Shown piece after piece: positions 33,482-42,225 of a DNA stretch of 64,000 bases. The stretch is taken from assembly GCF_018130955.1 (NCBI RefSeq), contig NZ_JAFCJM010000003.1, positions 186,001-250,000 of the forward strand, in the 5' to 3' direction. Origin of the DNA: Bradyrhizobium liaoningense. Its GTDB lineage: Bacteria > Pseudomonadota > Alphaproteobacteria > Rhizobiales > Xanthobacteraceae. Made by a program: the position numbers and the translations under genes. The notes beneath the pieces are model-generated. The model was not told the origin of the DNA, did not search any database, and saw nothing but the letters and a program-made list of their open reading frames with translations. The number at the start of each line of letters is the position of its first letter. The stretch's first letter is position 1.

Positions 33482-34192
33482 CTAATGGCCGGCGCTCTGG
33501 CCGCCGTCGACGTGCAGGATCTCGCCCGTCACGAAGCCCGCCTGTTCGAGATAAAGCACGGCGTCGACGATGTCCGACATCTCGCCGATGTGCCCGACCG
33601 GGTGCAGCGCGCTAAGCTGGGCATGCGTCTCGACCGGATGCATCGGCGACTTGATGGCACCGGGTGAAACAGCGTTCACACGGATACCGCGCTTGGCATA
33701 TTCGATCGCGAGCGATTTCGTTGCGGCGTTGAGCCCGCCCTTTGTCAACGAGGCGAGCACGGACGGCACGTTCGAGTTGGCGTGGTCGACGAGGCTGGTC
33801 GTGATCTGCACGACGTGGCCCGAGCCCTGCTTTTCCATTTCCGAGACGGCGAGCTGGGTGATGCGGAAGAAGCCCGCAACGTTGACCCCTAGTGCATTCG
33901 CATAGTCTTCGGCGGTGTACTGGGTGAAGGGCTTTGCGATGAAAATGCCGGCATTGTTGACGAGCGTGTCGATCCGGCCGAAGCGGTCCTTGGCCGCCGA
34001 AACCACGCGCTCGGCGGTCGCCGGGTCGGCGATATCGCCGGCAACGGTGAGGACGCCGTCGTCGTTGGACGGCTTGATCGACCGGGCGGTTGCGACCACG
34101 CGATAATTGCGGTCGCGATAGGCCTGGACGAGGGCGGCGCCGATGCCTTGCGATGCGCCGGTAATGATTGCAACTTTCTGCTCGATACCCAT
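33482..34192 (-). CDS. Short-chain dehydrogenase/reductase family protein lacking the catalytic tyrosine
   Basis: A 236-residue classical SDR by length. The cofactor site IITGASQGIGAAL and NNAG motif (VNNAGIF) are intact, the Asp in AGDIADP is present, and the C-terminal VNAVSPGAIKSPMHP is typical. At the active site the usual Tyr-x-x-x-Lys reads Ala-Ser-Leu-Thr-Lys in SVLASLTKGGL, so the Tyr is replaced. I recall similar VLASLTKGGL variants in proteobacteria, so this may be a subfamily with changed chemistry and not a broken gene. ATG 34192 with AGGAG nearby is chosen over a longer frame. Confidence 0.8.
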   Translation of the reverse strand: MGIEQKVAIITGASQGIGAALVQAYRDRNYRVVATARSIKPSNDDGVLTVAGDIADPATAERVVSAAKDRFGRIDTLVNNAGIFIAKPFTQYTAEDYANALGVNVAGFFRITQLAVSEMEKQGSGHVVQITTSLVDHANSNVPSVLASLTKGGLNAATKSLAIEYAKRGIRVNAVSPGAIKSPMHPVETHAQLSALHPVGHIGEMSDIVDAVLYLEQAGFVTGEILHVDGGQSAGH

Positions 34193-34420
34193 GGAAAACT
34201 CCTGTTGGCTGTGTGGGCCTGATCTGGCGCCGATCGGCTGCGAGGGCGGTGGATCGGCTTGGCCGAACACGTAGGCCGGCGGGGTGCCGGCGCGAAGCCA
34301 CGCTGGCCGACCGACACTGTTGCGCGCCGCGAGCGAATGCCGATGCGGTTCCGTCGGTTGTCGCAAGGGTGGCGAAGCCCTAGGTTGGGGGCTGGCTCAC
34401 GTGATGGCGGCGGGGCGGGT

Positions 34421-35344
34421 ATGGATCGTCTGGATACGATGAAGGTTTTCGTCGTTGCGGTCGACGAGGGGAGTCTCGCAGCCGCCGGCCGCAAGCTCGG
34501 GCGTTCGCCCGCGGCGGTGAGCCGCGCCATCGCCTTCCTGGAGGAGCGGGTCGGCACGGAGCTCCTCCACCGGACGACGCGATCGATCAAGCTGAGCGAG
34601 GAAGGTGAGCGCTATGTTGCGATCTGTCGCCGCGTGCTGACCGAGCTCGAGGAGGCGGACATCGTCGCAGCGGGGCCGCGTGCCGCGCCACGCGGCACGC
34701 TGGCGCTGACGGGGCCGGTGGTTTCGGGCGAGATGGTGCTGCAGCCGATCCTCGACGCCTTTCTTGATGCCTATCCGACCGTGTCGGCGCGGCTGTTGCT
34801 GCTCGACCGCGCCGTCAATCTGATCGAGGAGGGCTTCGACATCGCGCTCCGCATCGGTCACCTCTCGGACTCGGCGATGGTCGCGACGCGGGTTGGCGAG
34901 GTGCGCCGGCTCGTGGTGGCCGCGCCGCGTTACCTGAAGCAGCATCCGCGGATCGAGGAGCCGGCTGATCTCGCCAAGCACCAGATTATCGGCATGGCTC
35001 ACATCCCGAATTCGTGGACCTTTGCGCCCGTTGGGAAATCGTCGGTCCCGCGGGCGGTCCAAATCACGCCGAGGCTCGTGAGCAACAGCACCTACGCCGC
35101 CGTGGCCTCGGCCGTCAGCGGCCGCGGCGTGGCGCGGCTGTACTCGTACCAAGTGGCAGAGCAGGTGAAGAAGGGCAATCTCGAGATCGTGCTCGCCGAC
35201 GACGAGGATCCGCCGATGCCGGTGCATGTGATCACCCCGCAGGGGCGGCTGTCGGTTCCGAAGGTGCGTGCCTTCATGGACTTCGCCGTGCCGCGCCTGA
35301 AGAAGCAATTCGCGATTCTGGCGAAGGAGGTCGCTGACCGCTGA
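34421..35344 (+). CDS. LysR-family transcription regulator
   Basis: A 307-residue protein with an N-terminal winged helix-turn-helix (residues about 2-60: DTMKVFVVAVDEGSLAAAGR, SPAAVSRAIAFLEERVGTEL, LHRTTRSIKLSEEG) and a C-terminal periplasmic-binding-like effector domain. It is divergent from the SDR/tautomerase pair, the standard layout for LysR control of the neighbouring operon, and upstream of an alpha/beta hydrolase that it may also control. The effector is unknown. ATG 34421 is placed by homology, because it starts the helix-turn-helix. Confidence 0.9.
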   Translation: MDRLDTMKVFVVAVDEGSLAAAGRKLGRSPAAVSRAIAFLEERVGTELLHRTTRSIKLSEEGERYVAICRRVLTELEEADIVAAGPRAAPRGTLALTGPVVSGEMVLQPILDAFLDAYPTVSARLLLLDRAVNLIEEGFDIALRIGHLSDSAMVATRVGEVRRLVVAAPRYLKQHPRIEEPADLAKHQIIGMAHIPNSWTFAPVGKSSVPRAVQITPRLVSNSTYAAVASAVSGRGVARLYSYQVAEQVKKGNLEIVLADDEDPPMPVHVITPQGRLSVPKVRAFMDFAVPRLKKQFAILAKEVADR

Positions 35345-35443
35345 ATTGTTATTCGATCGTGACACGAAAGTGTGTCTCGCAGCTTCTTGCGTTCGTCTCG
35401 ATTGGGCCCAATTCTGCAACGAACACGCGGCGCGTCACTGCCC

Positions 35444-35475
35444 CACTGCCCAATACAACTCACTGCCCAATACAA
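35444..35475 (+). repeat. Direct 15-base repeat in front of the hydrolase gene
   Basis: CACTGCCCAATACAA occurs at 35444-35458 and again at 35461-35475, with a partial third copy (CACTGCCCC) just before. The 17-base period and the position ten bases upstream of the hydrolase ATG make it a possible regulator or leader element, or a recent duplication. Confidence 0.55.
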
Positions 35476-35485
35476 AGAGACAGAC

Positions 35486-36523
35486 ATGTCCGATCCTATC
35501 GACCGCGCTCGTCGTCGCTTCATCTCGTCCGCTGCCTTAACGCTCGCGGCCGTGCCGATCGTCCTCAAAGGTGCTGCCGTTGCGCAGACCTCGTCGCGGC
35601 AGCCCATCAAGCCTGGCACGACCAAGGCGTTCGCGGCCCTGAAGCAGATCGACGCCGGCGTTCTCAATGTCGGCTATGCCGAGGCTGGCCCGGCCGATGG
35701 TCCCGTGGTCGTCCTGCTGCATGGCTGGCCCTATGACATCCACAGCTTCCTCGACGTCGCGCCGGCGCTGGCCCAGGCCGGCTATCGCGTCATCGTCCCG
35801 CATCTGCGCGGCTACGGCACCACGCGCTTCCTCTCGGGCGAGACCATGCGCAACGGCGAGCCGGCCGCACTTGCCGCCGACATCGTCGCGCTGATGGATG
35901 CGCTCGATATCAAGCAGGCGACGCTTGCAGGCTACGATTGGGGCGCGCGCACCGCGAACATCGTCGCGGCGCTCTGGCCAGAGCGCGTCAAGGCGATGGT
36001 CTCTGTCAGCGGTTACCTGATCTCGAGTCAGGAGGCCGGCAAGATGCCGCTGCCGCCGAGCGCCGAGCTGCAGTGGTGGTACCAGTATTATTTCGCGACC
36101 GAGCGCGGCCGCGAGGGCTATGCGAAGAACCGGCACGACTTTGCCAAGCTGATCTGGAAGCTGGCCTCGCCGAAGTGGGACTTTGACGATGCCACCTTCG
36201 ACCGCAGCGCGGCCTCGCTCGACAATCCCGATCATGTCGACATCACCATCCACAACTACCGCTGGCGGCTTGCTCTGGCGGAAGGCGAGGCCAAGTACGC
36301 CGAGCTCGAAAAGCGGCTCGCGGCGGCGCCCGTGATCACGGTGCCGACGATCACCATGGAAGGCGACGCCAATGGCGCGCCGCATCCGCCGCCCTCGGCC
36401 TATGCGAAAATGTTCTCCGGCAAGTACGAGCACCGGACGATCGACGGCGGCATCGGGCACAATCTGCCGCAGGAAGCGCCGCAGGCCTTCGTCGAGGCCG
36501 TCCTCGATGTCGCCAAGGCGTGA
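35486..36523 (+). CDS. Tat-exported alpha/beta hydrolase (epoxide hydrolase/haloalkane dehalogenase-like)
   Basis: A 345-residue protein. The N-terminal twin-arginine signal ([20 protein letters not shown]) suggests export of a folded enzyme to the periplasm. The hydrolase fold follows: oxyanion loop VVLLHGWPYDIHSF, nucleophile elbow LAGYDWGARTAN with Asp as nucleophile, and catalytic His in GGIGHNLPQEAP. An Asp nucleophile is typical of epoxide hydrolases and dehalogenases. ATG 35486 follows AAGAGA. Substrate is unknown. It may belong to the LysR-controlled neighbourhood. Confidence 0.85.
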   Translation: MSDPIDRARRRFISSAALTLAAVPIVLKGAAVAQTSSRQPIKPGTTKAFAALKQIDAGVLNVGYAEAGPADGPVVVLLHGWPYDIHSFLDVAPALAQAGYRVIVPHLRGYGTTRFLSGETMRNGEPAALAADIVALMDALDIKQATLAGYDWGARTANIVAALWPERVKAMVSVSGYLISSQEAGKMPLPPSAELQWWYQYYFATERGREGYAKNRHDFAKLIWKLASPKWDFDDATFDRSAASLDNPDHVDITIHNYRWRLALAEGEAKYAELEKRLAAAPVITVPTITMEGDANGAPHPPPSAYAKMFSGKYEHRTIDGGIGHNLPQEAPQAFVEAVLDVAKA

Positions 36524-36659
36524 GCGGCCGCGTCCCATGCGTTGTTTTGCGTATACGGCGGACTGCTTGAATCGGCCATGCTCGCCAAACGGTTAACACC
36601 GGATTAACCGGCGGGTCCTACGCTGTCGGGGCTGGGGTGCTCGCAACGAGGGGAGCCCA

Positions 36660-36815
36660 ATGGAAGCCCAGAAGATCGCCGTCGACGCCGTCGTGGCGTT
36701 GACCGAATGCGACCGTGATGCGGTTGCCGCCTTCATTCGCCGGATGTATCTCGCCGGCGTCAGGGACCCCAAGCGCCTGACCTTCAAGGGACTGCAAGCG
36801 CTGGCGCGCGCGTGA
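36660..36815 (+). CDS. Small hypothetical protein, 51 residues
   Basis: ATG 36660 is preceded by GAGGGGAG at five bases. The 51-residue product starts MEAQKIAVDAVVALTECDRD and ends LQALARA, with MYLAGVRDPKRLTFKG in the middle. It is helical and mildly charged and shows no membrane segment. Good ribosome site and codon use support a real gene; function is unknown. Confidence 0.5.
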   Translation: MEAQKIAVDAVVALTECDRDAVAAFIRRMYLAGVRDPKRLTFKGLQALARA

Positions 36816-36925
36816 TCCGATCCGGTTCAGCCTGATCCAGGCCCGGGAACCCGCCTGCGGCGCCTTGCCGCTGGGCCTGCGGCGGGTTACACGCATCTCC
36901 GGCTGGGTCACTTGGGATCGGGGAA

Positions 36926-37855
36926 ATGCTGAGACAGCTCTTTGCGCCGCAACTTGTCATCCTCTATGTGCTTGTGGCATCGACGATTTACGTCCATTTC
37001 CGGGGCAAGCAGCGGCTGCGCTTCGCCCGCCAGCTCGGCGATCATTCGACCTATCTCGCACCCTACAACGTGCTGATGTATGCGGGCTCGGCGGTGCCGA
37101 ACGAGCCGGTGATCGCGGTCGAGCAGTTTCCCGAGCTCAAGCCGCTGCGCGACAATTGGGAGACGATCCGCGACGAGGCGGTGCGGCTGTTCGACGAAGG
37201 CTTTATCCGCGCGGCCGCCAAGAACAACGACTGGGGCTTCTATTCGTTCTTCAAGAGCGGCTGGAAGCGCTTTTACCTGAAGTGGTACGACGACTTCCTG
37301 CCGTCGGCGCGCACCCTGTGCCCGAAGACCGTCGAGCTCCTCAATTCGATTCCCTCCGTGCACGGCGCGATGTTCGCGATGCTGCCGCCGGGCGGCAAGC
37401 TCGGTGCGCACCGCGATCCCTTCGCAGGATCCCTGCGCTATCACCTCGGCCTCGTGACGCCGAACTCGAACAAGTGCCGCATCCTCGTCGACGGCGTCGA
37501 ATGCGTCTGGCGCGACGGCGAAGCCTTCATGTTCGACGAGACATTCATCCACAGCGCCGAGAATGCGACCGACGTCAACCGCATCATCCTGTTCTGCGAC
37601 GTCGAGCGTCCCATGAAGTACGGCTTCATGACCGCGATGAACCGCTGGGTCAGCCATCACATCGTCAAGGCCTCGGCGACGCAGAACGTCGACGGCGAGA
37701 ATGTCGGCGCGCTCAACAAGGTCTTCGGCAAGCTCTACGAGATCCATCTCGGGAGCCGCAAGGTCAAGGAATGGAATCGCAGCGTCTACTACACGCTGAA
37801 ATATTCGCTGACGGCGCTGATCCTCGGCCTGATCGTGATGTCCGCGTTGCGGTGA
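36926..37855 (+). CDS. LpxO-like aspartyl/asparaginyl beta-hydroxylase family protein
   Basis: A 309-residue Fe(II)/2-oxoglutarate dioxygenase with an N-terminal membrane anchor (PQLVILYVLVASTIYVHF) and a second hydrophobic segment at the C-terminus (LTALILGLIVMSALR). Core motifs are LGAHRDPFAGSLRYHLGL (iron-binding His-x-Asp) and FIHSAENATDVNRIILF (second His and the Arg for 2-oxoglutarate). LpxO hydroxylates the 2-position of acyl chains of lipid A at the inner membrane. A role in lipid A modification fits the LPS-rich window, but the substrate is inferred. Confidence 0.85.
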   Translation: MLRQLFAPQLVILYVLVASTIYVHFRGKQRLRFARQLGDHSTYLAPYNVLMYAGSAVPNEPVIAVEQFPELKPLRDNWETIRDEAVRLFDEGFIRAAAKNNDWGFYSFFKSGWKRFYLKWYDDFLPSARTLCPKTVELLNSIPSVHGAMFAMLPPGGKLGAHRDPFAGSLRYHLGLVTPNSNKCRILVDGVECVWRDGEAFMFDETFIHSAENATDVNRIILFCDVERPMKYGFMTAMNRWVSHHIVKASATQNVDGENVGALNKVFGKLYEIHLGSRKVKEWNRSVYYTLKYSLTALILGLIVMSALR

Positions 37856-37863
37856 TCGTCGCA

Positions 37864-38322
37864 ATGGCGCCGTTGCCGACCGCGAACGCCGAGATAGAGC
37901 AATTCTTCCGCAACTGGCTCGAAACCTTCGCGGGCTATGTCCGCGAGGTCGACTACGCCTCGGCCAAGCCGCTGTTCCACCCGGATGTGCTGGCCTTCGG
38001 CACGCATAACGACGTCATCCCGGGGCTCGATCAATGGGTCGTGACGCAGTGGGACAACGTCTGGCCGAAGACCACCGATTTCCGCTTTGTCCTCGAGCAG
38101 ACCTCGATCCTGGCGTCCCCTGACGGCACGATGGCGACCGTGATCGCACCGTGGACGAGCACGGGCTATCATTCCGACGGCAGCCCGTTTCCGCGGCCGG
38201 GACGGGCGACGATGGTGTTTTCCAGAACCGCCGACGGCTGGCTGTGTGTGCACTCCCACATGTCGCTCAATCGCGGCGTGCCGCAGGTCAGCCACGCCAA
38301 TCGGCCTGTCAAAGCCTGGTAA
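37864..38322 (+). CDS. NTF2/SnoaL-like small protein
   Basis: A 152-residue protein with a cone-shaped NTF2-like layout: N-terminal helices (IEQFFRNWLETFAGYVREVD), then PDVLAFGTHNDVIPGLDQWV, strands ending GWLCVHSHMSLNRG. Such folds form small enzymes or binding proteins; no catalytic residues can be assigned. ATG 37864 lies eight bases after the LpxO-like stop, and a GTG overlaps that stop (37852-37857), so the pair is probably translated together. Confidence 0.7.
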   Translation: MAPLPTANAEIEQFFRNWLETFAGYVREVDYASAKPLFHPDVLAFGTHNDVIPGLDQWVVTQWDNVWPKTTDFRFVLEQTSILASPDGTMATVIAPWTSTGYHSDGSPFPRPGRATMVFSRTADGWLCVHSHMSLNRGVPQVSHANRPVKAW

Positions 38323-38327
38323 CAGTG

Positions 38328-38416
38328 CGTAGGGCGGATTAGCGAAGCGTAATCCGCCATCCTGCCCGAGCCGGAAGCGAAAGTGGCGGATTACGCTAAC
38401 GCTAATCCGCCCTACG
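38328..38416. repeat. Palindromic GTAGGGCGGATTAGCG-type repeat
   Basis: Arms CGTAGGGCGGATTAGCG and CGCTAATCCGCCCTACG are perfect inverted copies of 17 bases. The interior carries further CGTAATCCGCC/GGCGGATTACG dyads. It lies between convergent genes. Similar GGGCGGATTAGC palindromes are spread widely in proteobacterial genomes. Confidence 0.8.
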
Positions 38417-38425
38417 ATTCGAGCT

Positions 38426-39127
38426 CTATTCCGGCTTGCCGATCGCGACCTTCAGCGTGCCGACGCCGTCGACGCCGCATTCGAGCTGGTCGCCGGGCTG
38501 GAGCTGGGAGACGCCGGCCGGCGTGCCCGTCATGATGATGTCGCCGGCGGCGAGCTTCACCTGTTGCGAGAGCTGCCAGATGATCTCGGGCACGTTCCAG
38601 ATCAGTTCGGTGAGGTCGCCCTTCTGGGCTTCCTTGCCGTTGACGGTGAGCCAGATCTTGCCCTTCGCGGGATGGCCGATCTTCGTGGCCGGCTGCACCG
38701 CGGAGCAGGGCGCCGAATAGTCGAACGACTTGCCGACCTCCCAGGGACGCTCCTTCTTGCGCGAGGCGATCTGGAGGTCGCGGCGGGTGAGGTCGATGCC
38801 GACGGCATAGCCGTAGACGTGGTCGAGCGCCTTGTCGGCGGGGATGTTGAGGCCGCCGCTCTTCATCGCGACGATCAGCTCGACCTCGTGATGCAGATCC
38901 TTGGTCAGCGGCGGGTAGGGGATGGTGGCGCCGTCCGGCACCAGCATGTCGGCGTGCTTGGCGAAGAAGAACGGCGGCGCCCGCTCGTCATTGCCCATCT
39001 CGCGGATGTGCTCGAGATAGTTGCGGCCGACGCACCAGATGCGGCGCACCGGATAACGTCCGGACTCGCCGACGACGGGGAGCGATGCCTGGGGCGGAAG
39101 CGGGATGACGTAGGAGGCGGCGTTCAT
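38426..39127 (-). CDS. Fumarylacetoacetate hydrolase family protein
   Basis: A 233-residue cytoplasmic enzyme of the FAH family. Metal-binding acid residues are seen in DLHHEVELIVAMKSGG, with family blocks VGRNYLEHIREMGNDE, GIDLTRRDLQIASRKKERPW and IIMTGTPAGVSQLQPGD. Members cleave or decarboxylate small acylpyruvates and related diketo acids (fumarylpyruvate type). The substrate is not resolved. The start at 39127 removes a non-homologous extension. Confidence 0.9.
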   Translation of the reverse strand: MNAASYVIPLPPQASLPVVGESGRYPVRRIWCVGRNYLEHIREMGNDERAPPFFFAKHADMLVPDGATIPYPPLTKDLHHEVELIVAMKSGGLNIPADKALDHVYGYAVGIDLTRRDLQIASRKKERPWEVGKSFDYSAPCSAVQPATKIGHPAKGKIWLTVNGKEAQKGDLTELIWNVPEIIWQLSQQVKLAAGDIIMTGTPAGVSQLQPGDQLECGVDGVGTLKVAIGKPE

Positions 39128-39162
39128 GAAGCGATCTCGCTGCTCGGGAGGTGAAAGCAATC

Positions 39163-40965
39163 CTATGCGGTGGCGCTGATGGGCGCCAGCGTGCCGGCGT
39201 CGTGGTGTTGCAGGCGGAAGAAGGAGGCGTAGCGGCCGGAGCGGCGGAGCAGCTCGTCGTGCCGGCCCTGCTCGACGATCTCGCCGCCTTCGACCACCAG
39301 GATCGCATCGGCGTGCATGATGGTGTGCAGGCGATGGGCGATCACGATGGTGGTGCGGTTCCGGCAGAGATGCTCGATCGCCTCCTGCACCTGCTTCTCG
39401 GACTCGGAATCGAGCGCCGCAGTGGCCTCGTCCAGCAAGATGATCGGGGCGTTCTTAATCAGCGCGCGGGCGACGGCGATGCGCTGCCGTTGGCCGCCGG
39501 AGAGCTGGGTGCCGTGCTCGCCGACCGGCGTGTCGTAGCCGAGCGGGAAGCCCATGATGAAATCATGCGCGCAGGCGGCCTTGGCGGCGTCGATGATCTG
39601 CTCCTCGCTCGCGCCCGGTTTGCCGAAGGCGATGTTGTTGCGGATGGTGTCGCGGAACAGATAGACGTCCTGGCCGACATAGGCGGTCTGGGCCCGCAGC
39701 GACTTTCGCGAGACCGATGCGATCGACTGGCCGTCGATCAAGATGTCGCCCTGCGTCGCCTCGTAGAAGCGCAAGATCAACGCGAGCACCGTGGACTTGC
39801 CGCCGCCGGACGGACCGACCAGCGCCGTGACCTTGCCGGGCTCGGCCACGAAGCTCATGCGGTTGAGCACGGTCTCGCCCGCGCGATAGGCGAAGCTGAC
39901 GTCGTTGAACTCGATGCGCGCATCGGACAGCTTCAGCGCCGGCTTGTCTTCGTCGGAATGCTCGCTCGCGGGGCTGTCGACGACCTCGAGCAGCATGCGC
40001 GCGCCGACGAGCTGGCTGTTGAGGTCGATATTGAGCCGCGCCAGCCGCTTGGCAGGCTCGGTCGCCATCAGGAAGGCGGTCATGAAGGAGAAGAACTGGC
40101 CGGGCGTGGCGCCGAGCGCGACGACGCTGTAGCCGCCATAGAGCAGGCAGCCGGCCACCGCAAAGCCGCCGAGCATCTCCATCAACGGATTGGAGCGGTT
40201 GGCGACGCGCGCCATCTTGTTGGCGTTGCGCTCGACGATCGCGATGTTCTCGTCGATGCGGCTCTGCATCGTCTCTTCCAGCGTGAACGCCTTGACGGTG
40301 CGGATGCCCTGCAGCGATTCCTGCATGGTCTCCAGGATGTCGGCGGTGCCGGTGAACTGATTGTAGGCGAGGCCCTTGATGCGCTTGACGAGCTTGCGCA
40401 GCACCAGCATCGCCGGCGGGACCACCACGAGGCCGATGAACGACATCAGCGGATCCTGCCACACCATCACGGCGATCATGCTGGCCAGCATCATGAAATC
40501 GCGCCCGATCGCGTTGACGAGCATGTTGAGCACGTCGGTGATCGATTTCGCGCCGGCCGTCAGCCGCGCCAGGAATTCCGACGAATGCCGCTCGGAGAAG
40601 AAGCCGATGCTTTCGCGCATCAGTTTTGCGAAGAGCTGGCGCTGGTTGTTGGCGAGGATGGCGTTGGAGATCTTGGACAGGATCACGGTGTGGCCGTAGG
40701 TCGCCACGCCCTTGATGAACAGCAGGATCACCGTGACGCCGGACAGCATCGCGATGCCGGCGACGTTCTTGTCGACATAGGCCTGGTTGATGACCTGGCC
40801 GAGCACATAGGTCGCAGCCGCGGTCGCGCCGGCGGCCACCGCCATCAGCGCGAAGGCGGTGAGGTAGCGCCGCCAATAGGCGATCCCCTGTTCCATGACC
40901 AGGCGGCGGATCAGAACGGCCGCGCCATAGGGATCGTCGGTGATTTTCTTTGGAAACTGGGCCAT
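39163..40965 (-). CDS. ABC exporter, MsbA/lipid flippase-like, fused membrane and ATPase domains
   Basis: A 600-residue half-transporter with six transmembrane segments (residues about 30-320) followed by an ATPase: Walker A LVGPSGGGKSTVLALIL, signature QLSGGQRQRIAVARAL, Walker B IILLDEATAALDSESE, and H-loop VIAHRLHTIMHAD. The layout fits MsbA-type inner-membrane lipid A-core flippases or other exporters. Given the LPS genes that follow, an LPS or glycolipid role is plausible but not proven. An ORF of similar length on the opposite strand is a codon-bias shadow. Confidence 0.9.
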   Translation of the reverse strand: MAQFPKKITDDPYGAAVLIRRLVMEQGIAYWRRYLTAFALMAVAAGATAAATYVLGQVINQAYVDKNVAGIAMLSGVTVILLFIKGVATYGHTVILSKISNAILANNQRQLFAKLMRESIGFFSERHSSEFLARLTAGAKSITDVLNMLVNAIGRDFMMLASMIAVMVWQDPLMSFIGLVVVPPAMLVLRKLVKRIKGLAYNQFTGTADILETMQESLQGIRTVKAFTLEETMQSRIDENIAIVERNANKMARVANRSNPLMEMLGGFAVAGCLLYGGYSVVALGATPGQFFSFMTAFLMATEPAKRLARLNIDLNSQLVGARMLLEVVDSPASEHSDEDKPALKLSDARIEFNDVSFAYRAGETVLNRMSFVAEPGKVTALVGPSGGGKSTVLALILRFYEATQGDILIDGQSIASVSRKSLRAQTAYVGQDVYLFRDTIRNNIAFGKPGASEEQIIDAAKAACAHDFIMGFPLGYDTPVGEHGTQLSGGQRQRIAVARALIKNAPIILLDEATAALDSESEKQVQEAIEHLCRNRTTIVIAHRLHTIMHADAILVVEGGEIVEQGRHDELLRRSGRYASFFRLQHHDAGTLAPISATA

Positions 40966-41030
40966 CCGTAGTCCATTGACGGGGCGGCGACAGGATTCGG
41001 CCGCGCGTCAGGGATCGAAAGGCCTCTGTG

Positions 41031-41070
41031 CCCGCTAAGAGCGGGTTTTTCAAGCCCAATTAAGGGCTTG
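41031..41070 (+). terminator. Two hairpins, the first with a plus-strand T run
   Basis: CCCGCT-AAG-AGCGGG followed by TTTTT (41031-41050), then CAAGCCC-AATTAA-GGGCTTG (41051-41070). Both neighbours are on the minus strand, and the T run is on the plus strand, so the direction is odd; it might stop antisense transcription. Confidence 0.35.
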
Positions 41071-41084
41071 CGCAATCACGGATT

Positions 41085-42098
41085 TTAGGCCGAGGCCGCG
41101 TGCCGGAGCTCGCCATGGTGCTCGCGGAACAGCTTTTCCTCCCAGGCGAGCGCGTGGGCCGCGATGGTCTCGAGGTCGTCATATTGCGGCTGCCAGTCGA
41201 GCAGGCCGCGGATGCGGCTGGTGTCGGCCACCATGGTCATGATGTCGCCCGGCCGGCGCGGGGCATACTGGACGGCGAAGCTGCGGCCGGACACCCGGCG
41301 CACGGCGTCGATGGTCTCGAGCACGGAATAGCCGCGGCCATAGCCGCAATTCAGCGTCGTCGAGGCGCCGCCGCGGCGCAGGTAGGCGAGCGCCGAGCGG
41401 TGCGCCTGCGACAGGTCGGTGACGTGGATGAAGTCGCGGATGCAGCTTCCGTCCTGCGTCGGATAGTCGGTGCCGAACACATCGATCTTGGCGCGCTGGC
41501 CGGTGGCCGCCTCGACCGCGATCTTGAGCAGATGCGTGGCGCCGACGGTGGCAAGGCCGATGCGCGCCTGCGGATCGGCGCCGGCGACGTTGAAATAGCG
41601 CAGCACGACATATTGCATGCCGTAGGCGGAGGCGACGTCGTGCAGCATGATCTCGGTCATCAGCTTCGACGAGCCGTAAGGCGACAGCGGCCGCGTCGGC
41701 GCGTGCTCGGGCACCGGCACCTGGTCCGGATTGCCGTAGACGGCAGCGGTCGAGGAGAAGATGAAACGGTTGATGCCGCGCTTCACCGCGACGTTGAGCA
41801 GATTGCGCGCGGTCATGAAATTGTTGCGGTAGTAGCCGAGCGGATCGCGCATCGAATCCGGCACGACGACCGAGCCCGCGAAATGGACGATGCTCTCGAT
41901 GTTGTGCTGGGCGATCACGCCTTCGACCAGGTTCTCGTCGCCGGCATCGCCAATGAACAGCGGCACGCCTTCCGGCAAGTAAGCCGAGAAGCCGGTCGAG
42001 AGATCGTCGATCACGACGACGTCCTCGCCGGCTTCCGCCAGCGCCAGAACCGTGTGACTTCCGATATAGCCGGCACCGCCGGTGACAAGCACAGTCAT
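41085..42098 (-). CDS. galE: UDP-glucose 4-epimerase
   Basis: A 337-residue extended SDR interconverting UDP-glucose and UDP-galactose. TVLVTGGAGYIGSHTVLAL at the N-terminus binds NAD, FSSTAAVYGNPD carries the catalytic Ser/Thr, and the pair Tyr-x-x-x-Lys lies in SPYGSSKLMTEIM. The GGRNYSV-type region reads LNCGYGRGYSVLETIDAV, standard for GalE. It supplies UDP-galactose for LPS or exopolysaccharide. It is divergent from lpcC across 127 bases. Confidence 0.9.
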   Translation of the reverse strand: MTVLVTGGAGYIGSHTVLALAEAGEDVVVIDDLSTGFSAYLPEGVPLFIGDAGDENLVEGVIAQHNIESIVHFAGSVVVPDSMRDPLGYYRNNFMTARNLLNVAVKRGINRFIFSSTAAVYGNPDQVPVPEHAPTRPLSPYGSSKLMTEIMLHDVASAYGMQYVVLRYFNVAGADPQARIGLATVGATHLLKIAVEAATGQRAKIDVFGTDYPTQDGSCIRDFIHVTDLSQAHRSALAYLRRGGASTTLNCGYGRGYSVLETIDAVRRVSGRSFAVQYAPRRPGDIMTMVADTSRIRGLLDWQPQYDDLETIAAHALAWEEKLFREHHGELRHAASA

Positions 42099-42225
42099 GA
42101 TCTCACCCGTCTTCCGATCAACGCGGGATGCTAACGTTTGTGCGGTGAAGAGGGGGTTTCGGCGCGGCTGAACTGGTCACTATGCTTAATGTTGCGTATA
42201 GGAACTGCGCGAAACGGAGTGTGAC

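Noticed and set aside
39151..40971. Plus-strand open frame of about 600 codons opposite the ABC exporter
   Set aside because: It is the antisense shadow of a gene with strong codon bias; it lacks family motifs and is rich in His, Arg, Asp and Glu runs typical of such shadows.
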